From JAWUWD01 sp034112085 (GTDB lineage: Bacteria; Bacteroidota; Bacteroidia; Cytophagales; Cyclobacteriaceae), in the NCBI GenBank assembly GCA_034112085.1, contig JAWUWD010000137.1, forward strand, positions 1-18,238: 18,238 bases of DNA. Direction: 5' to 3'. Shown here piece by piece: positions 1 to 7,012 of this stretch (positions are counted from its first letter, which is position 1; every line of letters begins with the position of its first letter). The translations under genes and the position numbers were made by a program. Under the pieces are notes generated by a model, which was not told where the DNA came from, ran no database searches, and saw only the letters and a list, made by a program, of their open reading frames with translations.

Positions 1-1
1 A

Positions 2-1114
2 ATGGGTGTACACAAAAAAATAGGAATGCTTCCAGGAGATGGAGTGGGTCCTGAAGTAGTTGCAGAAGGCAGAAAAGTATTAGATGCCATCGCAGAAAAA
101 TATGATCATCAATTCGAATATGCCTACGGTGATGTAGGGGCTATCGCTATTGACAAAACAGGCAATCCCCTACCCGATGATACACTGGCGATTTGTAAGC
201 AATCAGATGCTTTCCTATTTGGAGAGATCGGTCACCCAAAGTATGACAATGATCCCTCTGCAAAAATACGCCCTGAGCAAGGCTTGCTGAGACTTAGGAA
301 AACGCTAGGACTATATGCTAACATAAGGCCTGTATCGGCTTATGATAGTCTGATACATATGTCTCCCTTGAAAGCCGATAGAATCGCAGGAGTAGATTTT
401 GTGGTGTACCGTGAGCTTACTGGCGGCATCTACTTCGGTGAAAAAGGTAGAACAAAAGATGGCGCCTACGATCATTGTACCTATACCAGTCATGAAATCG
501 ACCGGATCACGCATCTTGCTTTCAAAGCGGCTCAGAACAGGAAAAAGAAACTGATGCTCATAGATAAAGCCAATGTGCTGGAGACTTCTAGGCTTTGGAG
601 AGAGCGCGTCACTAAAATAGCCTCTGAATATCCTGAAATCACCTTAGAATGTATGTTTGTGGATAATGCTGCCATGCAGATGATCCAAAACCCAAAGCAA
701 TTTGACGTAGTCCTTACTGAGAACATGTTTGGCGATATCATTTCTGATGAAGCGAGTGTGATAAGCGGATCTATGGGACTACTGCCTTCCGCATCTGTTG
801 GTGATAAAACTGCGATGTTCGAACCGATTCACGGATCTTACCCACAAGCTACTGGTCAAAACATAGCCAATCCATTGGCGACTATTCTTTCAGCAGCCAT
901 GTTACTAGATCACTTAGGTCTAGTAGAGGAGGCTACTGATGTAAGACAAGCCGTTAAGTCATCACTAATCAATGGAATGGTAACAGAAGATATTTCTACA
1001 CAAGGAGGATATGGTACGGACCGAGTCGGTGATTTTATAGCCAACTACATCCTGGATGGTATAGAATCCTGCTCTCAAACCAATATCAAGATCGGTCTAA
1101 GTACGATTATTTAA
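2..1114 (+). CDS. leuB: 3-isopropylmalate dehydrogenase
   Basis: Oxidises and decarboxylates 3-isopropylmalate to 2-oxoisocaproate with NAD in cytosolic leucine synthesis. The 370-residue product has the nucleotide/substrate motif LPGDGVGPEV (10-19), the substrate arginines in RLRKTLGLYANIRP (97-110) and YRELTGGIYFG (136-146), catalytic Lys in DKAN (K189), metal-site aspartates D221 (VDNAAM), D245 and D249 (NMFGDIISDEA), and EPIHGSYPQATGQNIANP (274-291), which binds the adenosine part of NAD. The core normally ends near DFIANYI (344-350); the following ~20 residues (LDGIESCSQTNIKIGLSTII) exceed the usual family length of about 350-360. The last codons and the stop lie inside a repeat that also occurs downstream, so the tail is probably encoded by inserted repeat DNA. 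The start ATG is at the second base of the window; it fits the family N-terminus, but an upstream start cannot be excluded. Other leu genes, if clustered, would lie upstream. Confidence 0.95.
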   Translation: MGVHKKIGMLPGDGVGPEVVAEGRKVLDAIAEKYDHQFEYAYGDVGAIAIDKTGNPLPDDTLAICKQSDAFLFGEIGHPKYDNDPSAKIRPEQGLLRLRKTLGLYANIRPVSAYDSLIHMSPLKADRIAGVDFVVYRELTGGIYFGEKGRTKDGAYDHCTYTSHEIDRITHLAFKAAQNRKKKLMLIDKANVLETSRLWRERVTKIASEYPEITLECMFVDNAAMQMIQNPKQFDVVLTENMFGDIISDEASVISGSMGLLPSASVGDKTAMFEPIHGSYPQATGQNIANPLATILSAAMLLDHLGLVEEATDVRQAVKSSLINGMVTEDISTQGGYGTDRVGDFIANYILDGIESCSQTNIKIGLSTII

Positions 1115-1197
1115 AAATTGTTTGTTGTTATGTTTGGCGCCCCTTCTCTTATGAGTTGGGGCCTTTTATTTTATGGTCATTATTATTAGCTAAGTGA
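1090..1197 (+). repeat. Terminator-bearing repeat, copy A
   Basis: First copy of an intergenic repeat also found at 1953-2060 (copy B) and about 17661-17779 (copy C). Copies A and B have equal length, share 32 identical bases (1106-1137 = 1969-2000) and share the hairpin loop arm CTCTTATGAGTTGG. Copy C shares ATCGGTCTAAG (1091-1101 = 17662-17672) and ATTATTATT-N4-AAGTGA. Similarity to C continues about 30 nt past this unit (TAGATTAG, then GACA at 1228-1231). The copy contains the leuB stop codon and the terminator hairpin. No terminal inverted repeats were seen. Confidence 0.75.
1139..1172 (+). terminator. Rho-independent terminator after leuB
   Basis: GCCCC (1139-1143) pairs with GGGGC (1158-1162). 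An inner CTC/GAG stem (1146-1148 / 1153-1155) closes a TTAT loop, with a TT/TT internal loop between the two stems. A T-rich tract TTTTATTTT follows (1164-1172). The hairpin begins 25 nt after the leuB stop. Confidence 0.75.
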
Positions 1198-1214
1198 GCA
1201 TAAATCGGCTAGAT

Positions 1215-1222
1215 TAGATTTG
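1215..1222 (+). promoter_or_regulatory. Possible -7 box (TAGATTTG) before the GNAT gene
   Basis: TAGATTTG matches the Bacteroidota -7 consensus TAnnTTTG exactly and lies 85 nt upstream of the GNAT start. No TTTG is found at the expected -33 distance, so this is weak. The corresponding position in repeat copy C (TAGTCTTAG) does not keep the box. Confidence 0.25.
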
Positions 1223-1307
1223 ATAATGACACACACCATGAGTCTATTGCCAATTATTGGTAGTGATTCATTTAGCAGTTAGTTAGTATTTTAAAGGTAT
1301 TTATATA

Positions 1308-1904
1308 ATGGCTCGACCTCATTCTTTCAATTTTGACTCAGGCAATAATAAATTTGTTGCCCGACCAATTGAGGCCGCAGACAAAGAGAAGTTTCTAGAA
1401 GCATTTAACAAACTATCTGTGCAATCCCGATATCTACGTTTTTTTGCTCCCCAGAAAGACATATCTGTCAATCAACTAAAGTATTTTACCGAAGTAGATG
1501 GCGTGAACCACATCGCTTGGATTATCATTGATACATCAGGAACAGAGGCTAAAGGTATCGCTGTTGGACGTATAGTGTGTATGAAGGATGAACCAACAAC
1601 AGCCGAAGTAGCGATCACCGTAATAGATGAATATCAACGTATGGGGCTTGGCGCCATCCTATTTTCAATTCTGAATATTCTGGCAGCCAACAACGGCATA
1701 AAAGTATTCCGTTACCATGTTTTACGTGAGAATAAATTTGTGGTAGACACCCTTCATGAATTAGGGATCCTTGAGCAGTCCTATGAAAGTGAAATCGTAA
1801 AGATCAATTCCTTAGTTAGAGCCTCGCACAGAAACATCCCAGATGTACAACCCTTACAGGGATTTATTCAGACTATGAAAAAAGTAGAGGCACTTATCTA
1901 TTGA
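1308..1904 (+). CDS. GNAT-family N-acetyltransferase
   Basis: Predicted cytosolic acyltransferase using acetyl-CoA; substrate unknown. The 198-residue product is a single GNAT domain. The early motif SVQSRYLRFFAP (37-48) followed by LKYFTEVDGVNHIAW (57-71) resembles the GNAT domains of protein lysine acetyltransferases of the Pat/acyl-CoA-synthetase-linked type. The acetyl-CoA pyrophosphate loop is QRMGLG (110-115), preceded by the strand AEVAITVIDEY. There is no cyclic-nucleotide or CoA-ligase domain, so it is the stand-alone form. The ATG is preceded by AAAGG about 10 nt upstream. The gene has its own terminator and lies between two direct copies of the repeat, 1090-1197 and 1953-2060. A role in protein acetylation or small-molecule acetylation is only an inference. 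Confidence 0.85.
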   Translation: MARPHSFNFDSGNNKFVARPIEAADKEKFLEAFNKLSVQSRYLRFFAPQKDISVNQLKYFTEVDGVNHIAWIIIDTSGTEAKGIAVGRIVCMKDEPTTAEVAITVIDEYQRMGLGAILFSILNILAANNGIKVFRYHVLRENKFVVDTLHELGILEQSYESEIVKINSLVRASHRNIPDVQPLQGFIQTMKKVEALIY

Positions 1905-1952
1905 TCTGAATATTAGTGTCAACCATAAGTTTTACTCGTAATCCATTATCAG

Positions 1953-2060
1953 GAACGATCTAGGTACAATTATTTAAAAATTGTTTGTTGTTATGTTTGG
2001 TACCCCTACTCTTATGAGTTGGAGGTTTTACTTAATTGGAATTATTACAAGCTAACTGAT
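1953..2060 (+). repeat. Terminator-bearing repeat, copy B
   Basis: Second copy of the repeat described at 1090-1197, same length and orientation. The 32-base identical block is 1969-2000. The start (GAACGATCTAGGTACAATT) matches copy A at 15 of 19 positions, and the end (ATTATTACAAGCTAACTGA) aligns with copy A with small gaps. It lies 48 nt after the GNAT stop and gives that gene its terminator. Confidence 0.75.
2002..2029 (+). terminator. Rho-independent terminator after the GNAT gene
   Basis: ACCCC (2002-2006) pairs with GG-A-GGT (2021-2026) around one bulged A. The inner stem ACTC/GAGT encloses the loop TTAT, as in copy A. A short T run follows (2026-2029). The pairing is weaker than in copy A. 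Confidence 0.55.
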
Positions 2061-2156
2061 TGTTAAATTGATTATTTCTTTTCTGTAAATATTATTTACA
2101 AATTCTCTATTACTCTTCAACCCTACAATTCTGATAACTCTCTAAGATTTTTTTCC

Positions 2157-2183
2157 TTTTGACATGTCAAAAAGATATATTTG
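2157..2183 (+). promoter_or_regulatory. 16-bp palindrome beside a -7 box: candidate operator/promoter
   Basis: TTTTGACATGTCAAAA (2157-2172) is a perfect inverted repeat. Four bases later TATATTTG (2176-2183) matches the Bacteroidota -7 consensus TAnnTTTG. The only nearby TTTG (2158-2161, inside the palindrome) is 14 nt from the -7 box, shorter than the usual ~19. The arrangement suits a dimeric repressor covering a promoter. It lies about 50 nt upstream of the ancestral gluconokinase start and would now drive the relic-gnd transcript. The regulator is not in the window. Confidence 0.4.
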
Positions 2184-2234
2184 AGCGCTTAGATTTGGCA
2201 CCTGATAATTTTGATTAAAACCGAAGCAAACATT

Positions 2235-2563
2235 ATGTTTATAATGGGGTTTTGGTCGTGATAAAAGCACGATTGAAAACTATTGTCTGGCAATCAACAT
2301 CCTTTTTTTGATGGTGATGACTACCATCTAGAAGCGGATTTATTAAAAATGTTAAAAGGGAAACCTTAGATGACTAGAATGGATTAGCCTAATTGCGATG
2401 TGCAATAATTGAAAAAAGAGGTCTGTATTATTGTTTCTTAAGTCTTAAAAGAATGTTATCGTGAATTTTAAATGCTAATATTCGGTGTAATTAAAAATGA
2501 GTTTTCCTTAATGTTTCTTATGAACAGATTAAAGAAAGAATAAATACGAGTGAAGGTCATTTC
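2235..2563 (+). pseudogene. gntK: Gluconokinase relic (N-terminal half of an ancestral GntK-Gnd fusion)
   Basis: A broken gluconate kinase, which in intact form phosphorylates gluconate to 6-phosphogluconate. Read with frame changes it gives the family motifs in order: MFIMG then a damaged P-loop GRDKSTI (2254-2274; usually GxGKST), KLLSGNQHPFFDGDDYHLEA (2277-2336, matching the FFDGDDFH substrate motif), KMLKGKP, DD, RMD with the expected Trp codon now TAG (2385-2387), VLKECYREF (2442-2468), and VFLNVSYEQIKERINTSEGHF (2501-2563). The last segment runs without a stop into the gnd reading frame, where LLDGQFGILEEP completes the kinase C-terminus. Lesions include stops at 2259, 2262, 2367, 2385 and 2469 and at least four frame shifts, too many for sequencing error. 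The kinase is certainly non-functional. Motif order and adjacency to gnd make the identification strong. Confidence 0.85.
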
Positions 2564-4087
2564 TTGAGTTCTGAATTATTAGATGGTCAATTTGGTATTT
2601 TAGAAGAGCCTAAGAATACAATTAAAATAGGAAGAAGTTTAACACAAAAAAATATAGTGGAATTGATAAATAAGCAATTGTTAGAAAAATCAGCATTCGG
2701 ACTCTTTGGTTTAGGGGTTATGGGTAAAAGTCTAGCCAGAAATCTAGCAAGTAGAGGTATTGATATTTCCCTATATAACAGACACGTTGATGGACAAGAA
2801 GTAGATGTTGCCAAAAACTTCAAGAATGATTTTGAAGAATTGTCTTCTGCTAATCCATTTGATCGTATAGAGCCTTTTGTGAACTCTTTGCAAAAGCCAA
2901 GAAAGATCATGCTCATGGTGAATGCTGGTAAAATAGTAGATTCTGTTATTGAAGATCTTTTACCATTTTTAGAGAATGGTGATATTTTAATAGATGGAGG
3001 TAATTCGAACTATAAAAAAACCAAAGAGAGGTTTGAATATTTAGAATCCAAAAATATCCGCTTTGTAGGGACAGGTGTTTCAGGAGGGGAAGAAGGAGCA
3101 TTGAAAGGACCTTCAATAATGCCTGGATGTGATAAAGAGACTTATAAAGAAATTCAGCCTTTTTTGGAAGCGATAGCAGCTAAAGATATCAATAACTTGC
3201 CTTGTTGTACATGGATAGGTACAGAAGGGAGTGGTCATTTCGTAAAAATGGTGCATAATGGAATTGAGTATGTCGAAATGCAACTACTAGCAGAAGTATT
3301 CACTATACTCAAATCAATGGGTAAAAACCCTGACCAAATAGCCAATGTTTTAGAAGATTGGAAAGAAATTGCCAATAGTTATTTACTAGAAATTACCATT
3401 AATATTTTAAGAAAAAAGGAAGGCGATGATTGGTTAGTGAACAAAATAATGGATAAAGCAGGGAATAAAGGTACAGGAAACTGGACTGCCATAGCCACTG
3501 CTCAATTAGGAGTGCCAAGTACTATGATAGCCACAGCATTATTTGCTCGTTACACTTCGTTTTATAAAGAAGAACGCATGGAGGCAAATAAGAATTTTGC
3601 CGCAGCTCATAATCCTAGTTTGAATATTAATATTGAAGGCATTTTAAAAGCGTATCAGTTTGCGAGATTAATGAATCATTATCAGGGATTTAAATTGATT
3701 CAAGAAGCATCCAAGAAGCATAATTGGGGCTTGAATTTAAGCGAATTATCAAGGATTTGGACAAATGGATGTATCATAAGATCCGACCTTATGATTGAAT
3801 TGGTTGCAATTTTCAAGGCATCAGATAATTTATTATTCAATAAGGAAATAATTCATAGAATTAACGCTTTGAAACCGAGTGCTAAAAAAGTGGTTTCAGA
3901 ATGTGTTTTAAACGAGGTTGCGATTCCAAACTTAAGTGAGTCAATTAACTTTTTGAACAGTCTTTCAGTAGCCAATTCTTCCGCAAATTTAATACAAGCA
4001 CAACGTGACTATTTTGGTGCTCATACCTATCAAAGAAATGATGACGAAATGAATAAATTCCATCATACCGATTGGATTAACAACTAA
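2564..4087 (+). CDS. gnd: 6-phosphogluconate dehydrogenase (decarboxylating) with gluconokinase-derived N-terminal tail
   Basis: Converts 6-phosphogluconate to ribulose 5-phosphate and CO2 with NADP in the oxidative pentose phosphate pathway. From residue 46 the product is a full-length enzyme (~460 residues): GLGVMG (49-54) nucleotide loop, YNR (71-73) for NADP phosphate, IDGGNSNY (143-150), VSGGEEGALKGPSIMPG (172-188), catalytic K228 and N232 in GHFVKMVHNGIEY, KGTGNWTAIA, and C-terminal QRDYFGAHTYQRND. Residues 1-42 are not dehydrogenase but the C-terminus of gluconokinase (LLDGQFGILEEP). No in-frame ATG lies between the upstream stop (2498) and residue 53. The TTG at 2564 has GAAGG seven bases upstream and is the best start; GTG at 2657 or TTG at 2663/2678 would remove most of the tail. 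No zwf or pgl is adjacent. The dehydrogenase part shows no lesion. Confidence 0.92.
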   Translation: MSSELLDGQFGILEEPKNTIKIGRSLTQKNIVELINKQLLEKSAFGLFGLGVMGKSLARNLASRGIDISLYNRHVDGQEVDVAKNFKNDFEELSSANPFDRIEPFVNSLQKPRKIMLMVNAGKIVDSVIEDLLPFLENGDILIDGGNSNYKKTKERFEYLESKNIRFVGTGVSGGEEGALKGPSIMPGCDKETYKEIQPFLEAIAAKDINNLPCCTWIGTEGSGHFVKMVHNGIEYVEMQLLAEVFTILKSMGKNPDQIANVLEDWKEIANSYLLEITINILRKKEGDDWLVNKIMDKAGNKGTGNWTAIATAQLGVPSTMIATALFARYTSFYKEERMEANKNFAAAHNPSLNINIEGILKAYQFARLMNHYQGFKLIQEASKKHNWGLNLSELSRIWTNGCIIRSDLMIELVAIFKASDNLLFNKEIIHRINALKPSAKKVVSECVLNEVAIPNLSESINFLNSLSVANSSANLIQAQRDYFGAHTYQRNDDEMNKFHHTDWINN

Positions 4088-4234
4088 AATACAAATGTGA
4101 GCATCTAATCTAGATTCTAGTATTCATACTGACCCATCCTAAATAATGGTTATCCATCTCGCGGCAAAATAAGTTACTAACAAGTAGAATGCTTAAAATT
4201 AGATGTTCAACCGTAATCAACATTAAGTAGAATT

Positions 4235-4849
4235 ATGAAAATTAACATTATTTTTTTCACCTTCACTACTGCCCTATTACTATCTGCGCAACCAATATTG
4301 TTTTCGCAAGAAACATTAGATTGTCTAGTTCTAAATTCTGGCGATACTTTAAATGGCAATGTCAAGCACATTGATCAAAGTGGGGTGAATCCTAAGTTTT
4401 ATAAAAAAATCAGATTAGCTGATATTTACGGTAAACTGAAAAAACATAAAAGGTCTGATGTTTCTGCATTCCGAATGAATAATGACATTTATGAGGGTTT
4501 TTGGTTATCTCAATCATCACTAAAAATTATATTTTCAAATCACAAATATGATATTGATCAACAAAATGGAGAAAAGTATTTTTTAAAAGCCATAAGTAAA
4601 GGAAAGCTTAGTCATTACGAATTAGAATGGTGGGAACAAGGAGAGTCTTCCTCATTATGGATGGATCTTCTAAAAAAAGAGGAAGATTCCTTTTTTATCA
4701 GGGCCACGCAGGGACTACTAGGATTAAAGAGAAAGGTTTTGATAAATTATTTTTCAAGTTGTCCAGACCTCAAAGAACAAATTCAGGAAGGACAATTAAG
4801 GAAAGTCCGGGAAGTAGTTGAGTTCTATAATAGTAATTATTTTTACTAA
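4235..4849 (+). CDS. Secreted protein of unknown function
   Basis: The 204-residue product is not assigned to a family. It starts with a good signal peptide (MKINIIFFTFTTALLLSAQP, cleavage probably near residue 24, before QETLD), so it is likely periplasmic or surface exposed. The early segment LVLNSGDTLNGNVK (31-44) resembles the start of Bacteroidota secreted proteins that begin with a short beta strand (x-L-x-x-G-D-T-x-x-G), followed by charged, lysine-rich segments. There is no second membrane segment, no lipobox and no visible catalytic motif. It stands alone between intergenic regions of about 150 and 180 nt, and the next gene downstream encodes a lipoprotein. It could be a cell-envelope accessory protein; that is only an inference. 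Confidence 0.7.
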   Translation: MKINIIFFTFTTALLLSAQPILFSQETLDCLVLNSGDTLNGNVKHIDQSGVNPKFYKKIRLADIYGKLKKHKRSDVSAFRMNNDIYEGFWLSQSSLKIIFSNHKYDIDQQNGEKYFLKAISKGKLSHYELEWWEQGESSSLWMDLLKKEEDSFFIRATQGLLGLKRKVLINYFSSCPDLKEQIQEGQLRKVREVVEFYNSNYFY

Positions 4850-5027
4850 AGTGAGATATTAATCACTACTTGAAACAATAAATACGGCTCATAAGCAGAC
4901 ATAGATAGTTTCAAAGTGTGTACATTTAATATAGCATAGGGGTTTAATAATTAGGAATGTAAAATTCCCAACTCCCTCCATTCAAAGTGTATCGGATATA
5001 TTAAAAATACTTCTTAAAAAGGTATAT

Positions 5028-6335
5028 ATGAGATTACTACAGTTCATTTTCTTTCTAAATTTTGTATTGGTTCTTGATTCTTGTCAACAAACAAAAGAAG
5101 GTACTACTGCTAAAAGTGAGCGTATTGTGAGTGATGATGACGTTGCTGGCACTGACAGGGGCATCACCCCTTCTTCATCCGAAGACCACTCGCAAGTTAT
5201 TACTGAAGATTTGATAGTGGTATTTTACAACAACGTTTTGGGACGGTTATATCCAAACAGAAAATTATCGGCTCAATATGAAAGCCAGGCAATCACAGTC
5301 TCACCTGATGCTTTGGAAAATATTGAAGGAGGAGGAATGTCTACAAAATACCTTCGGGTAGTTGATGAAATTGATCTTGAAGTTGGAACCATCATTTACG
5401 AAACAAACACCTCCCCTTTTCCAATTACTCTTTCAATAGCCATTCTTGAAGAAGGTAACTTCTTGGTGTCTCCCCTACTTATAGACATTAATGGACAAGT
5501 TGTTCTCAGAATTTCATCAAATGATAGCGGTAATCTAGACATGGGGCCATATGATTACATTTACTTCACCTATGACGACTTCGTAATTCTGCGACCTATT
5601 TACACAAAAAAAATGGTGGATGAAACAACGTCAAGACCGTTATTATCAGTACAGGATAAAGAGGAAGTTCTCAAAAAAATGGCTTTGAATAATGTGAATA
5701 ATGGCGCTAACTATTCTCAAGAAGAGATGATTGAAGTATCTCAAGGTGAATTTATAAGCCGAGACTTTGACAAAATGAAGTATCAGCCGATTATTGATGA
5801 GCTAAAGGGTATTGAAAAACATTATGTGCAAAACGATCTATTTAAATTGAACAGTCTACTAAGGTTCAATAATGATGATCGCTTCCAAGCATTGGAAAAT
5901 GACTTGAAAGCGAAGTATGAAGAAAAATCAATTATTAAAATTCACCTTCTGGATACCAAGAACGGTTATATCGAATTTGAAAGGCTACAAACTATAGTAG
6001 TAGAAGAATGCAAACAATCCATGGTCTATTGGAATAAAAGTGATGGAGGCATCTTAATTGCCCATGAAATGAACTGTTGCACTATGTTCTGTGATGGAAG
6101 TATTTCATTCGAATCATATGATAAAGAAAGTCAATCCTATGTTTCAATAGATAGTAAAGAAATAGTCCCTCAAATTGACTCCTTAAAATCACTTCAACCC
6201 ATTAATTATATAGAAGGTGATGGCTTTGACACAAAGTACACCTTGCCTCAAAAGGGGAAAAACATTCGTTATTGTGTTGAATCTAACTGTTTGGAACTAG
6301 TCTGGCAAGATGGTATCTTTTCGATTGAGGAATAA
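5028..6335 (+). CDS. Putative lipoprotein of unknown function
   Basis: The 435-residue product has a hydrophobic N-terminus ending in LVLDSC (C19), an acceptable lipobox for this phylum (Asp at -2 is unusual), then an acidic, Ser/Thr-rich linker. It should be anchored in the outer or inner membrane after lipidation. No enzyme motif is recognised. The C-terminal third has several cysteines (EECKQ, MNCCTMFCDG, RYCVESNCLEL), which could form disulfides in the periplasm. AAAAAGG lies about 6 nt upstream of the ATG. A 28-nt gap to the DMP19-like gene suggests co-transcription. The function is unknown; the alternative of a cytosolic protein is unlikely given the lipobox. Confidence 0.75.
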   Translation: MRLLQFIFFLNFVLVLDSCQQTKEGTTAKSERIVSDDDVAGTDRGITPSSSEDHSQVITEDLIVVFYNNVLGRLYPNRKLSAQYESQAITVSPDALENIEGGGMSTKYLRVVDEIDLEVGTIIYETNTSPFPITLSIAILEEGNFLVSPLLIDINGQVVLRISSNDSGNLDMGPYDYIYFTYDDFVILRPIYTKKMVDETTSRPLLSVQDKEEVLKKMALNNVNNGANYSQEEMIEVSQGEFISRDFDKMKYQPIIDELKGIEKHYVQNDLFKLNSLLRFNNDDRFQALENDLKAKYEEKSIIKIHLLDTKNGYIEFERLQTIVVEECKQSMVYWNKSDGGILIAHEMNCCTMFCDGSISFESYDKESQSYVSIDSKEIVPQIDSLKSLQPINYIEGDGFDTKYTLPQKGKNIRYCVESNCLELVWQDGIFSIEE

Positions 6336-6363
6336 TATCAGTAGCATAAACATTTGGTAGCAA

Positions 6364-6885
6364 ATGATATGGCACATACCATATCTGGAAGTAGTAAGTA
6401 ATGAGATGATAATGGAGAATATTTCGAATAGAGCTTTGATTAGTCGGCTATATAGTTCGGCAGATCAACAACTGGAAGACGCTAACTTTAACAGTGAAAG
6501 TTGGTCGCAGTGGTACCAGGTTGTTCAGGGATTGACTGATCCTGAAAAAATGGTTTATGTGATAGTAAAACTAAATCAAACAGTAACAAATGGTGGTTTA
6601 GCAGAGTTTTACCAAGCCTCATTTGGAATATTTGCCCCTGAGATTATTCATGTGCTAAACGAAATCAGGGCGGTAGCTACTGCCAATATTGTTTCTAGTT
6701 CTTTACTTATTGTTAATCCCACTGGACTTTTGGATGAAGCTTACAAAGAGTTGGTTTTCAATATTAAGCTATCAGAATCACAACGAGAACAACTTTATTC
6801 TCAGGATGTACAATACGATCAACTGCAGGACCATGAGAATCTGGAAGATCTATTGGGTGGATATTTACAAGAGATCATCAAATGA
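6364..6885 (+). CDS. DMP19/DUF4375-like protein
   Basis: A soluble 173-residue protein. The segment EKMVYVIVKLNQTVTNGGLAEFY (61-83), with the NGG...FY signature, followed by a helical stretch ending in an acidic tail, resembles the DMP19-like (DUF4375) family, whose molecular role is not established. No signal peptide or membrane helix is seen. The start is uncertain: the first 14 residues (IWHIPYLEVV...) do not look like the family, and MIMENISNR at 6406 (residue 15) is an attractive alternative. It follows the lipoprotein gene by 28 nt and probably shares its transcript. Frames over 6689-6928 reading through it on the same strand are not credible genes. Confidence 0.65.
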   Translation: MIWHIPYLEVVSNEMIMENISNRALISRLYSSADQQLEDANFNSESWSQWYQVVQGLTDPEKMVYVIVKLNQTVTNGGLAEFYQASFGIFAPEIIHVLNEIRAVATANIVSSSLLIVNPTGLLDEAYKELVFNIKLSESQREQLYSQDVQYDQLQDHENLEDLLGGYLQEIIK

Positions 6886-6979
6886 TATTAGCTTCAGAGT
6901 GATCATTTATCTACTTAGCAAAGTATAAAAACTACCTGAAAATAGGTACAGTCAATTCAATATCGTTCACTAACTTTAT

Positions 6980-6989
6980 ACGGTACCGT
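6980..6989 (+). promoter_or_regulatory. Palindrome ACGGTACCGT before the VOC gene
   Basis: A perfect 10-bp inverted repeat just after TAACTTTA (6971-6978), which matches seven of eight positions of the -7 consensus. It would lie around the transcription start, 24 nt before the VOC start codon. It could be an operator, but no second copy or regulator is visible. Confidence 0.2.
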
Positions 6990-7012
6990 TTATACATTTA
7001 AACTATACTATC

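Noticed and set aside
2587..2916. Minus-strand 109-residue frame within gnd
   Set aside because: Antisense to a conserved dehydrogenase; translation has no recognisable features.
4938..4990. Terminator before the lipoprotein gene (GGAAT/ATTCC hairpin)
   Set aside because: Five-base stem with no T tract; likely chance in AT-rich DNA.
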